From NCBI RefSeq assembly GCF_001418225.1, contig NZ_LIPT01000007.1:124001-188000 (forward strand): a DNA stretch of 64,000 nucleotides, read 5' to 3'. The notes below the pieces were generated by a model, which was not told the origin of the DNA, ran no database searches, and saw only the letters and a list, made by a program, of their open reading frames with translations. This document shows, one piece after another, positions 18,586 through 27,248 of this stretch; position 1 is the first letter of the stretch; each line of letters starts with the position of its first letter. The translations under genes and the position numbers were made by a program. This DNA comes from Pannonibacter indicus. Lineage in GTDB: Bacteria > Pseudomonadota > Alphaproteobacteria > Rhizobiales > Stappiaceae.

Positions 18586-19950
18586 TCACGCCGCTGTCCG
18601 GTTCTCCTCCGGCAGCATGGGCATGGTCACCCGGATCATGGTGCCCCGGGCACCCACCCGCGACATTACCATGGTGCCGCCATGTGTCTCTATCCGTTCA
18701 CGCATATTGCGTATGCCCAGTCCTCCAAGCTGCGGCAGAGGCAGGGGAATGCCCACGCCATCGTCCTGGATCGTCAGGGTCAGCGCCCGCTCTCCCGCCA
18801 CCAGCCGGATGCTGACATATGCCGCGGCCGAGTGCCGTGCCACATTGGTCAGCGCCTCCTGCACCACCCGGTACAGTGCGGTCTTGGCCGAATCCGGCAG
18901 GCGGCTGCGGCAGCGGTCGGCGGAAATCTCGACGGTGATGCCGGACTGCGCCTCGAAATCCTTGGCAAGGCTTGTGAGGGCTGCGGACAGGCCCATGTCG
19001 TCGAGAATGCTCGGGCGCAGATCCTTGGAGATGCGCCGCACCTCGCCAATCGCCTCATCCAGAATGCGCAGGCAGCGCTCGGCCTGGGTCTGCATTTCGC
19101 CGCTGCCGGGGCTGCGGGAATGCAGCATCTCGATGCCATAGCGCACGGAGACGAGCAGCTGGGAGATGCTGTCATGCAGCTCGCTCGACACGCGCTTGCG
19201 CTCCTGCTCCTGCACATCGACGATCCGGTGGGTCAGTTCCTTCAGCTTGCCGTCGGCGAATTTCTGCTCCGAGAAACTGACCGTGGCCACAGCGGTCAGG
19301 CTCAGGAGGATGGCGACCATGGTGATGAGGAAGATCACCAGCACCGTCTGCTGCACGTTGGCGGTGAAATCGGCACGGACGAGGGCCACTTCCCGGGCGA
19401 TGTCGTCAATGTAGAGGCCGGTGCCGACCATCCAGCCCCACTTGTCCAGCATCACGGCATAGCCAAGCTTTTCGGCATTCATGCCGGCGCTCGGCTTGTC
19501 CCAGACATAGCGGTGAAAGCCGCCGCCTGCCTCGGCTGCGGCCATGAGATTGCGGATGACGTAATCGCCTTCCGGATCCTGCAGATCCCACCATTTGCCG
19601 CCGACAAGATTGGCCAGTTTGGGATGGACGATGTTGGTGCCGTCGCGCAGATAGACGAAGAAATAGCCGTCTTCGCCGAAGGTGATGTCGTTGAGGATGC
19701 GTTTTGCTTCCGTTTGTGCCGCCTCGCGCCCGCCATGCTCCTCCTCATAAAGCTTCCGGATGGAGGTTAGGGCAAGGGATATGGCGTTCTGCACCTCCTG
19801 CCGCTTGCTGGACAGGATACGCTCCTCGACAGCATGGGTCTGGGCCTCGATCAGGCGCGAGGCCTGAAAGAAGGTGATGCCGCCAATCAGCCCCGAGACA
19901 GCTACAAGGGGCAGGATGGTGATGAGGAGCAGTTTTGTTTTGAATGTCAC
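18586..19950 (-). CDS. Cache-domain sensor histidine kinase (HisKA_3 type)
   Basis: The 454-residue protein has a transmembrane helix at about 7-27, a periplasmic single-Cache domain (about 30-195, with DGYFFVYLRDGTNIVHP and WGWMVGTGLYIDDI), a second membrane helix at about 202-224, and then a HisKA_3 phosphotransfer domain with His259 in ELHDSISQLLVSVR and an HATPase domain. Cache domains sense small molecules such as organic acids. The neighbouring TRAP operon imports an organic acid by inference, so this looks like a DctS-type sensor of that substrate. It is transcribed divergently from the binding-protein gene. Confidence 0.9.
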   Translation of the reverse strand: MTFKTKLLLITILPLVAVSGLIGGITFFQASRLIEAQTHAVEERILSSKRQEVQNAISLALTSIRKLYEEEHGGREAAQTEAKRILNDITFGEDGYFFVYLRDGTNIVHPKLANLVGGKWWDLQDPEGDYVIRNLMAAAEAGGGFHRYVWDKPSAGMNAEKLGYAVMLDKWGWMVGTGLYIDDIAREVALVRADFTANVQQTVLVIFLITMVAILLSLTAVATVSFSEQKFADGKLKELTHRIVDVQEQERKRVSSELHDSISQLLVSVRYGIEMLHSRSPGSGEMQTQAERCLRILDEAIGEVRRISKDLRPSILDDMGLSAALTSLAKDFEAQSGITVEISADRCRSRLPDSAKTALYRVVQEALTNVARHSAAAYVSIRLVAGERALTLTIQDDGVGIPLPLPQLGGLGIRNMRERIETHGGTMVMSRVGARGTMIRVTMPMLPEENRTAA

Positions 19951-19981
19951 CGGTGGCCCCCTGCATTCCGAAAGTGATCCG

Positions 19982-20006
19982 TTTCCGGCAATAAAATTGC
20001 CGGAAA
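19982..20006. promoter_or_regulatory. Perfect inverted repeat in the kinase/TRAP divergent region
   Basis: Arms TTTCCGGCAAT (19982-19992) and ATTGCCGGAAA (19996-20006) are perfectly inverted around an AAA spacer. It lies 32 bp upstream of the kinase start and 144 bp upstream of the TRAP binding-protein start. It is shaped like an operator or a binding site for the NarL-type regulator; the sequence alone does not tell which. Confidence 0.6.
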
Positions 20007-20014
20007 GCAGCGTC

Positions 20015-20036
20015 TTTTCAGTAGTACTACGGAAAA
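20015..20036. promoter_or_regulatory. Second palindrome in the kinase/TRAP divergent region
   Basis: Core GTAGTACTAC (20021-20030) is self-complementary and is flanked by TTTTC (20015-20019) and GAAAA (20032-20036), with a single mismatched pair between core and flanks. Placed 8 bp from the first inverted repeat, it could be a regulator site or part of a compound operator. Confidence 0.55.
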
Positions 20037-20149
20037 GATGCGCAGAAACACGACTAGCGCCTCATTCAAAGGATCACCTAGACACAGACAGGTGTCAGTG
20101 CAAGGCTTCAAAGTGGCCGAGCACTCGCCATATCTGGGAGGATATCGTT

Positions 20150-21250
20150 ATGGATCGTCGTTCGTTTATCAAGAAGGCTGGTATTGGTGCTGGCGGTATT
20201 GCCGCTGCAACCACGCTTGCCGCTCCGGCAATTGCGCAGTCCCGCACCGACATGGTGATCGTTTCCACCTGGCCGCGCGACATGCCGGGCCTTGGTGTTT
20301 CCGCGCAGCGCCTGGCGGCTCGTATCGCCGAACTGACCGAAGGCCGCATCAACGTTCAGTATTTCGCCGCCGGTGAGCGCGTCGGTGCATTCGATGCCTT
20401 CGACGAAGTGGCTTCGGGCAACGCACAGGCCTATATCGGCGCCGACTATTACTGGAAGGGCAAGCACCCGGCCTGGTCCTACTTCACGGCTGTTCCCTTC
20501 GGCCTGACCTACGCCGAAATCGACGCCTGGATCAAGGTTGGCGGCGGCCAGGAACTGTGGGACGAACTGGCTGACCAGTTTGGCCTGAAGAACTTCAACG
20601 CCGGCAACACCGGTGTGCAGATGGGAGGCTGGTTCAACAAGGAAATTGAAACCGCCGACGATCTCAAGGGCCTGAAGATGCGCATTCCGGGCCTTGGCGG
20701 CGACGTCATGGCCAAGCTGGGTGCCTCGCCGGTGTCCCTGCCGGGCGGCCAGATCTATGAAAACCTCGTCTCCGGCGCCGTGGATGCCACCGAGTGGGTC
20801 GGCCCGTGGAACGACTATTTCATGAAGTTCTACGAAGCCGCCAAGTACTACTACTATCCGGGCATGCATGAGCCGGGCTCCATGCTGGCGCTGGGCTGCA
20901 ACAAGTCCTGGTTCTCCAAGCTGTCAAAGATCGACCAGTTGATCGTCGAAGCGGCCTGCAACGAGGAAAACGCTTTCTCGATGGCGGAAGCCAACGGCTT
21001 CAACGGCGCCTATCTCGACAAGCTCATCAATGAGCATGGCGTGGTGCTGAAGCAGTTCTCCGACGAAGTCTATGACGCCTTTGGCGATGCAGCGGCTGAA
21101 GTGTTCGAGGAAACCATCCAGCACGGCGACCTGACCAAGCGCGTTCACGAGAGCTTCGTGAAGGCCCGTTCGGAAGTGGGGCGCTGGATGCTTCTGGCTG
21201 ACACCGGCTACACGGTGCAGCGCAACCGCGTGCTCGGCATCAGGGTCTGA
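20150..21250 (+). CDS. dctP: TRAP transporter solute-binding protein (TakP-like)
   Basis: The ATG at 20150 follows GGGAGG and gives 366 residues. The N-terminus has a twin-arginine signal (MDRRSFIKKAG, hydrophobic core, AIA cleavage site), so the folded protein is exported to the periplasm. The mature sequence resembles TakP, which binds 2-oxo acids in Rhodobacter: GGWFNKEIETADDLKGLKMRIPGLGG, the VDATEWVGPWND segment and KYYYYPGMHEPG. It would hand a carboxylate substrate to the membrane subunits encoded downstream. The Tat signal is notable because binding proteins are usually Sec-exported. Family assignment is firm; the substrate (2-oxo acid or mannitol/chloroaromatic-type) is inferred. Confidence 0.9.
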   Translation: MDRRSFIKKAGIGAGGIAAATTLAAPAIAQSRTDMVIVSTWPRDMPGLGVSAQRLAARIAELTEGRINVQYFAAGERVGAFDAFDEVASGNAQAYIGADYYWKGKHPAWSYFTAVPFGLTYAEIDAWIKVGGGQELWDELADQFGLKNFNAGNTGVQMGGWFNKEIETADDLKGLKMRIPGLGGDVMAKLGASPVSLPGGQIYENLVSGAVDATEWVGPWNDYFMKFYEAAKYYYYPGMHEPGSMLALGCNKSWFSKLSKIDQLIVEAACNEENAFSMAEANGFNGAYLDKLINEHGVVLKQFSDEVYDAFGDAAAEVFEETIQHGDLTKRVHESFVKARSEVGRWMLLADTGYTVQRNRVLGIRV

Positions 21251-21273
21251 CCGCCACTGGCGTCCACCTGACC

Positions 21274-21299
21274 GGGGGGCGGGGCTAGCCCCGCCCCCC
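21274..21299 (+). terminator. GC-rich stem-loop between dctP and the first small permease
   Basis: A perfect 26-bp palindrome made of runs of G then C (arms of 13 bp, centre CTAG) begins 24 bp after the dctP stop. Such elements after a binding-protein gene cut or stabilise mRNA so that dctP is made in excess over the permeases. It is followed by a mixed T-rich run near 21316, so partial termination is likely. Confidence 0.7.
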
Positions 21300-21333
21300 T
21301 TCCTGGTTCAAACCTTTTTTGACGAGGCGCTTG

Positions 21334-22344
21334 ATGATGACGGCCTTGAACCCGGTTCAAGGCGCCGCTGCAGAGGGTGCGCGTGCGCTGGAATCCCGGA
21401 CCGGTGGTGTTCTTGCCATCCGGTTGTTCGGTTGGATCAATCTGGCAGTCATGACTGCCTTCCTGATCAACAACTACCTTACCTACTGGCAGGGTTTTCC
21501 CGGACCTGGAGCCGGATCGGCCGGCGCGCAGATGCAGACCGGCCTCTATGCCGTGCTGGCGCTTCTGGCCGTGGCCTATGTGCTTTATCCCGGCTCACCC
21601 GGACTGCGCGCCGACAGCGAGCGGATCAACAGGCTGAACGCCTTCCTGATCCGCTGGGCTTTCTGGGCAGTGGTTATCGTCGGGATCGCCGACGCAACGA
21701 TTTCTTTCCTGCGGGTTGAAGGCGTGCTGGAAGCGGTGTTCGGCCGGCAGCTGGCGAGCGATCTCGGGCGGGCGCAATTCCGCGGCGGCTATGTACACAT
21801 GCCGCTCATCGCACTGTCGGTCCTGCTCGCGGCGGTTACGCGGACCCTCGGCTTCTACTGGCTGGCTCTTCTGGTGGTGGTATCCCAGCTTCTGATCGTG
21901 CTGGGGCGCTTCGTTTTTTCCTACGAACAGGCGTTCCTGTCTGACCTCGTGCGCTTCTGGTATGCGGCGCTGTTCCTGTTTGCCTCTGCCTACACGCTCC
22001 TTGAAGAGGGGCATGTGCGTGTGGATGTGCTCTATGCCAGCTTCGGCGAGACGGCGAAGGGCTTTGCCAATGCCTTCGGTGCCATCGCCTTCGGCATGGT
22101 GTTCTGCTGGACCATTCTTTACTTCGGTCTGGGGTCCAGGCAGTCGATCATCAACAGCCCCATGCTCTCCTATGAGACGACACAGGCTGGCTTCGGCCTG
22201 TATGTGAAGTATCTGATGGCGGGCTTCCTGGGCGTTTTCGCCGTGAGCATGATGATCCAGTTTGTCAGCTATCTGTTTGCTGCCGTGGCGGATATGCGCG
22301 GCGAACCCGGACGCCGCGAACTTTCCAGCTCCATCAAGCACTGA
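21334..22344 (+). CDS. dctQ: TRAP small permease DctQ1 (long form)
   Basis: The ATG at 21334 has GAGG upstream; an in-frame TTG at 21319 is rejected. The product is 336 residues with about seven or eight hydrophobic helices. A typical DctQ has four helices and about 160-200 residues, so this is an enlarged form like those of the TakQ/mannitol-type family. Its second half carries LLEEGHVRVDVLYASF, the usual DctQ motif after the first conserved helices. It would sit in the inner membrane with DctM1 downstream, 20 bp away. Confidence 0.83.
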   Translation: MMTALNPVQGAAAEGARALESRTGGVLAIRLFGWINLAVMTAFLINNYLTYWQGFPGPGAGSAGAQMQTGLYAVLALLAVAYVLYPGSPGLRADSERINRLNAFLIRWAFWAVVIVGIADATISFLRVEGVLEAVFGRQLASDLGRAQFRGGYVHMPLIALSVLLAAVTRTLGFYWLALLVVVSQLLIVLGRFVFSYEQAFLSDLVRFWYAALFLFASAYTLLEEGHVRVDVLYASFGETAKGFANAFGAIAFGMVFCWTILYFGLGSRQSIINSPMLSYETTQAGFGLYVKYLMAGFLGVFAVSMMIQFVSYLFAAVADMRGEPGRRELSSSIKH

Positions 22345-22363
22345 CCCAGCAGGATTTGCACCT

Positions 22364-25030
22364 ATGGAACTGTTTTTCCTTATTCTGCTGATCGTCCTGA
22401 TGGCGGCGGCCCTTGGCTCGGGCTTTCCCGTCGCCTTTGCCCTGCCGGGATCGGCAATCATCTCCATCGGCCTGGCTGCCGGCGCTGGCTATCTGTTCGC
22501 CGGCCACACCGATGCCTATTTCTCTCATGGCGGCCCCACCCAGTGGCTGAGCGCCGGGGTGACCAACTTCCGCGGCATTTACTGGGAGGCGGAGCGCGAC
22601 ACGCTCATCGCCATTCCGCTGTTCATCTTCATGGGCATCATGCTGCAGCGGTCCAAGATCGCCGAGGATCTGCTCATCACCATGGCACGGCTTTTCGGAC
22701 CGGTGCCGGGCGGTCTGGGCATTTCGGTCATCCTGGTGGGCGCGCTGCTCGCCGCCACCACCGGCATTGTCGGCGCCACCGTTGTGGCCATGGGCCTCAT
22801 CTCGCTGCCCGCGATGATGCGCAACAACTATTCGGTGCCGCTGGCCACCGGCACGATCGCTGCTTCCGGCACGCTGGGCCAGATCATTCCGCCCTCCATC
22901 GTGCTGATCATTCTGGCCGACCAGCTGTCCTCCAGCGTCGATCAGGCCGGCAACCTGCGCCAGGCTCTCTTCCGCGATGCCAATGGCCCCGGCCAGATGC
23001 CGTCCGATCTGGCCATTGCCTCCACCAGCGCGGGCGAGCTGTTCCTCGGCGCCATCCTGCCCGGCCTGCTGCTGGTTGGTCTTTATGTGCTGTTCATGCT
23101 CGGCTTTGCGCTCATCAACCCCAAGGCTGCACCGGCTGTGCGCGGTCAGGGCAAGATGGACCGGCAGTTCCTGTTTCAGGTGTTCATCACGCTGGTGCCG
23201 CCGCTCGCCCTGATCGTGCTGGTGCTCGGCTCGATCATGGCCGGCATCGCTACGGTCAACCAGGCCGGTGCTGTTGGTGCCATCGGTGCCATGATCATGG
23301 CCGGCTACCGGCTGCAGGACGGCAAGGGCAGGGGCGTCTATACGCCGGCGATGATTGCCGTTCTGGCGCTTCTGGGCATTGCCGTCGCCGTCAGCTTCTA
23401 TGACACCAATATCAAGCGGGTCTTCGCCAATGGCGATACGACCGGCATCGTCCTCGGTGCCATCGCCGTTTCGATGCTTGTCTTTGCGGTGATCTGGAGC
23501 GGCTGGCGCACGATGGTGACGGACAACACCTTGCGCGAAGTGATGATCGAGACGGCCAAGGGCTCGTGCCTCGTGTTCATCATCCTGATTGGCGCGGCCA
23601 TGCTGACATCGGCTTTCCGCGCCTTTGGCGGTGAGGATCTGGTCAAGGACTTCCTGCAAGGCCTGCCCGGCGGCTTCTGGGCCCAGTTCCTCATGGTCAT
23701 GCTGGTGATCTTCATCCTCGGCTTCTTCCTCGATTTCATCGAGATTGCCGTGGTGGTGGTGCCGATTGTTGCGCCGATCCTGCTGGCTGACCCGTCCGCC
23801 AACGTGACGGCAGTCTGGCTTGGCGTGATGTTCGGCCTCAACCTGCAGACCTCCTTCCTCACCCCGCCCTTCGGCTTCGCGCTCTTCTATCTGCGCGGCG
23901 TGGCTCCGGCGGTGGTGAAGACGCTGCAGATCTACAAGGGCGTGATCGCCTTCATCGGCATCCAGCTGGTGGCGCTGGCGATTGTTGGCTTCAATCCGCA
24001 GATCGTGAACTATCTGCCGAACCGGTCCTCGCTGCTGTCAGAGACCGCGCCGCCGCCGAAGAACCCGCGTCTGCAGTATTGCATCGAGACCTACACCAGC
24101 CAGCAGTTCCGCCAGAACGGCACCGCGATCACCGCCGCCATCAGCCAGCTCAAGGGAACGGATGTCAGCTATCTGCCGTCCGATCTGCAGCAGGAGCTGA
24201 AGTCCGGGCTGCAGAACGCTGAAAAGGCCATTCCGCAGATGGCGGAGATCGATGCCGCCGTTGCCGCCGTCACGCAGGCCGCAGTGACCTACCGTCCGTT
24301 GCAGGTTCAGGTGCGGGCGATCGAGCGGGATGCGCGCAAGATCGAGCGTGAGATCAAGGAACTGGAGGTGATCATTTCGCGCTCCGGTCCGACCGGCATC
24401 TATTCCGCGGAGCGGGGAGAGGATGCAAAGGCGGAAATAGCGGAGCTGCAGGCCGCGCATGATGCGCTGCTGGCGAAGATCCCGGCCAGCTGGGAAGACG
24501 TCCATACTGACTTTGCCAAGGTGCAGGATGCGGAAAACAAGGCACGTCTTGCCTACCGCCGCCTCGTGGACAATGCCTCCGAGCCTGTGATGAAGGTGAC
24601 CGCCGCGCTTCAGGCCGCACCTGCTCTGCAGGAGATGGAGGAGAAGTTCACGGCCCTGCAGGATGCGGTCATCTCCAAGCCTCTGCCCGAGGTGCTGGAG
24701 CAGATCGACCTGCTGCGCAGCGAGGTCTCCGCCCTTGAAGGCACGGCCGAGATCCGCAAGGGGATCAACGAGGCCCGCAAGATCATGCGCTCCAATGTGC
24801 CCGATCCGCAGGCCGCTGTGGCCGAGCTGGACAATTCCATCGCCGCGCTCAGGCAGGATCTCGCGTGGCGCCAGCGCGCTTTCGACGAGTTGCTGCCGAA
24901 GATCAGCGCCTATGATGCTGCCACCAGCGGCACCATCGGCCTGCGCCAGCTGCCGCGCCTGCCGCGTGATGTGGCGGTGGCTCTGGCGCCGTGCCTGTCG
25001 AAACACCGGGATGTCTCGCTGAATTTCTGA
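22364..25030 (+). CDS. dctM: TRAP large permease DctM1 with long C-terminal extension
   Basis: The ATG at 22364 gives 888 residues, about twice the usual DctM length of 430 (up to about 620 in this subfamily). Residues 1 to about 555 form the membrane transporter, including PLFIFMGIMLQRSK, ASGTLGQIIPPSIVLIILADQLSS, FLDFIEIAVVVVPIVAPIL and NLQTSFLTPPFGFALFYLRG. The tail from about residue 560 (bases about 24040-25027) has no membrane segment; it is rich in Ala, Glu, Gln, Lys and Leu, with long heptad-like stretches (for example ERDARKIEREIKELEVII and EQIDLLRSEVSAL) suggesting helical coiled coils. No frameshift is visible; the frame is open throughout. Function of the tail is unknown. Confidence 0.88.
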   Translation: MELFFLILLIVLMAAALGSGFPVAFALPGSAIISIGLAAGAGYLFAGHTDAYFSHGGPTQWLSAGVTNFRGIYWEAERDTLIAIPLFIFMGIMLQRSKIAEDLLITMARLFGPVPGGLGISVILVGALLAATTGIVGATVVAMGLISLPAMMRNNYSVPLATGTIAASGTLGQIIPPSIVLIILADQLSSSVDQAGNLRQALFRDANGPGQMPSDLAIASTSAGELFLGAILPGLLLVGLYVLFMLGFALINPKAAPAVRGQGKMDRQFLFQVFITLVPPLALIVLVLGSIMAGIATVNQAGAVGAIGAMIMAGYRLQDGKGRGVYTPAMIAVLALLGIAVAVSFYDTNIKRVFANGDTTGIVLGAIAVSMLVFAVIWSGWRTMVTDNTLREVMIETAKGSCLVFIILIGAAMLTSAFRAFGGEDLVKDFLQGLPGGFWAQFLMVMLVIFILGFFLDFIEIAVVVVPIVAPILLADPSANVTAVWLGVMFGLNLQTSFLTPPFGFALFYLRGVAPAVVKTLQIYKGVIAFIGIQLVALAIVGFNPQIVNYLPNRSSLLSETAPPPKNPRLQYCIETYTSQQFRQNGTAITAAISQLKGTDVSYLPSDLQQELKSGLQNAEKAIPQMAEIDAAVAAVTQAAVTYRPLQVQVRAIERDARKIEREIKELEVIISRSGPTGIYSAERGEDAKAEIAELQAAHDALLAKIPASWEDVHTDFAKVQDAENKARLAYRRLVDNASEPVMKVTAALQAAPALQEMEEKFTALQDAVISKPLPEVLEQIDLLRSEVSALEGTAEIRKGINEARKIMRSNVPDPQAAVAELDNSIAALRQDLAWRQRAFDELLPKISAYDAATSGTIGLRQLPRLPRDVAVALAPCLSKHRDVSLNF

Positions 25031-25109
25031 CAGCTGGCTATTGACGAAAGCAGGGCGGGGATGGCTGATGGTTCTTCCCCGCCCTTTGCTTTTCCGAAAA
25101 GGCTCCGCG

Positions 25110-25643
25110 ATGTTCCGCACCGCTCAGGTGATCTCGTCCCTCAATTCGGCGATTGGCCGCGCCGTGTCCTGGCTGATGCTGGGCATTGTGCTGGTGCAGT
25201 TTGCGGTGGTCATCCTGCGGTATGTGTTCGGGGCAGGTTCGGTCTGGGTGCAGGAAAGCATCCTCTACATGCACGGCTTCCTGTTCCTGCTGTCTGCCGC
25301 CTACGCGCTGGCCATTGATGCCCATGTGCGGGTGGATGTGTTCTACCGGGATGCCAGCTCCGCCCGCAAAGCGCTGGTGGATCTGGCCGGATGTGCCCTG
25401 TTCCTATTGCCCATGTGCGCCGTCATCCTCTGGCACGCCTGGCCCTTCGTCCAGATCTCCTGGATGATCCGGGAAGGCTCGCGCGAGACGTCGGGCATTC
25501 CGGCTCTTTATGTGCTGAAGACAGCGATCCTCGTCTATGCCGGGCTGCTGGCGCTGCAGGGCCTTGCCCTGATGCTGCGCGCTGCCGCTGCCCTGTCGGG
25601 CAATGCCCCGGCGCTTGAAACATTCGCCCGGAAAGAGGGCTGA
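25110..25643 (+). CDS. dctQ: TRAP small permease DctQ2
   Basis: The ATG at 25110 gives 177 residues with four hydrophobic helices, the normal DctQ size. The motif IDAHVRVDVFYRDAS is the conserved DctQ signature after the second helix. It lies 79 bp after the end of the extended DctM1 and 8 bp before DctM2. The operon therefore has a second, canonical membrane module but no second binding protein. Confidence 0.86.
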   Translation: MFRTAQVISSLNSAIGRAVSWLMLGIVLVQFAVVILRYVFGAGSVWVQESILYMHGFLFLLSAAYALAIDAHVRVDVFYRDASSARKALVDLAGCALFLLPMCAVILWHAWPFVQISWMIREGSRETSGIPALYVLKTAILVYAGLLALQGLALMLRAAAALSGNAPALETFARKEG

Positions 25644-25651
25644 GACATTCC

Positions 25652-27238
25652 ATGGACCTGACTTCCATCCTCGACATTCTCATGTTTGCCACGGCAGTCA
25701 TCTGCCTGATGGCCGGTTTCCCGGTGGCCTTCACGCTGGCAGGCGTTGCTCTCGTCTTTTCGCTGCTGGGCCATTTCTCAGGTGCTTCCCTGTCGCTCGG
25801 CGCCATTCCGCTGCGCATCTTCGGCATCATGACGAACGAGACGCTGATTGCCGTGCCGCTCTTCATCTTCATGGGCGTCATGCTGGAGCGCTCCAAGGTG
25901 GCGGAAGATCTGCTGGAGGCCATGGGCCGGCTCTTCGGCAAGATGCCCGGCGGGCTGGGGCTGTCTGTTTCCATCGTCGGCGCGCTGCTGGCCGCCTCCA
26001 CCGGCATCGTCGGGGCGACGGTGGTGACCATGGGGCTTCTGTCCCTGCCCACCATGCTGCGCAACGGCTACAGCCCGCGCCTTGCCACCGGTTCGATTGC
26101 AGCGGCCGGAACGCTGGGCCAGATCATTCCGCCGTCGATCGTGCTGGTGTTTCTCGCCGACCAGCTTTCCAGCGCCTATCAGACGGCGCAGCGCAACCTT
26201 GGCAACTGGTCGCCGGATCCGTTCTCGGTGGGCGATCTGTTTGCCGCCGCGCTCATTCCCGGACTCTGCCTCGTCGGGCTTTACATTGCCTATCAGATGG
26301 CCGTTGCCTTCCTGTCGCCCCACAAGGCGCCGCCCATGCGCGGGGCAGATGGAGGCGCGCCGGAAAAGGTGAGCCTGAAGGAACTGGTCAGCGTGCTGGT
26401 GCCGCCGCTGGCTCTGATCATCGCCGTTCTCGGCTCGATCCTGGCCGGTGTGGCAACGCCGACGGAAGCTGCCGCAGTCGGCGCCGTGGGTGCGCTGCTT
26501 TTGGCGGGCTTCCGGGCCGATGTATCCCGGCCCCTGCCGGTTTATGCCGGAGCGGTCTGCCTGCTGGCGGCCCTTGCCCTGTCGCGGGTGGTGGATCTTC
26601 GCATCACGCGGCTTGAAATCGGGCCGCTGGAATGGGCCGGGATCAGCCTTGCGGCGCTGCTGTGCCTTGGCGGGGCCTGTGGCATTGCCGTCTGCCTTGC
26701 CCGCGTGCTGCGCTCGGGCGTGCTGGCGCCGGTGATCCTGTCCTCGACACAGATCACCGCCATGGTCTTTACGATCATGATCGGTGCGACGTTCTTCTCG
26801 CTGGTGTTCCGGGATCTTGGCGGCGACGAGCTGGTGCATTCGCTGCTGAGGGACCTGCCGGGCGGCGCACTCGGCGCCATGCTTGCGGTCATGCTCGTCA
26901 TGTTTGTGATGGGCTTCTTCCTCGATTTCCTGGAAATCGTCTTCGTCGTGGTGCCGCTTGTCGCCCCCGTGCTGCTGCAGCTGCCCATGCCCGACGGCAG
27001 TTCCATGCATCCGGCCTGGCTGGGGGTGATGATGGCGGTCAACCTGCAGACCTCCTTCCTCACGCCGCCCTTCGGCTTTGCCCTGTTCTATCTGCGCGGC
27101 GTTGCGCCAGCCTCCGTGCGCAGCTCCGATATCTACCTCGGCATCATCCCCTTCGTGCTGATCCAGGTGCTGATGCTGGTGATCCTCTGGTTCGTGCCGC
27201 AGCTCGCCACCTGGCTGCCGCAGGCGATCTACGGGTAG
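25652..27238 (+). CDS. dctM: TRAP large permease DctM2
   Basis: The 528-residue protein has multiple membrane helices and is paralogous to DctM1 (shared segments such as PLFIFMGVMLERSKVAEDLLEAMGRLFGKMPGGLG, GTLGQIIPPSIVL and NLQTSFLTPPFGFALFYLRGVAPASV), but ends soon after the last helix (ATWLPQAIYG). It would transport the same or a related organic anion using a sodium or proton gradient. It has an extra hydrophobic stretch near residues 290-350 compared with short DctM proteins. It is followed by 10 bp and a convergent OmpR-type regulator. Confidence 0.88.
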   Translation: MDLTSILDILMFATAVICLMAGFPVAFTLAGVALVFSLLGHFSGASLSLGAIPLRIFGIMTNETLIAVPLFIFMGVMLERSKVAEDLLEAMGRLFGKMPGGLGLSVSIVGALLAASTGIVGATVVTMGLLSLPTMLRNGYSPRLATGSIAAAGTLGQIIPPSIVLVFLADQLSSAYQTAQRNLGNWSPDPFSVGDLFAAALIPGLCLVGLYIAYQMAVAFLSPHKAPPMRGADGGAPEKVSLKELVSVLVPPLALIIAVLGSILAGVATPTEAAAVGAVGALLLAGFRADVSRPLPVYAGAVCLLAALALSRVVDLRITRLEIGPLEWAGISLAALLCLGGACGIAVCLARVLRSGVLAPVILSSTQITAMVFTIMIGATFFSLVFRDLGGDELVHSLLRDLPGGALGAMLAVMLVMFVMGFFLDFLEIVFVVVPLVAPVLLQLPMPDGSSMHPAWLGVMMAVNLQTSFLTPPFGFALFYLRGVAPASVRSSDIYLGIIPFVLIQVLMLVILWFVPQLATWLPQAIYG

Positions 27239-27248
27239 CCGCTGGAGT

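Noticed and set aside
22262-22363. Longer start for DctM1 overlapping dctQ1
   Set aside because: The upstream in-frame part reads through the end of dctQ1 in another frame; the ATG at 22364 begins the normal first membrane helix of DctM.
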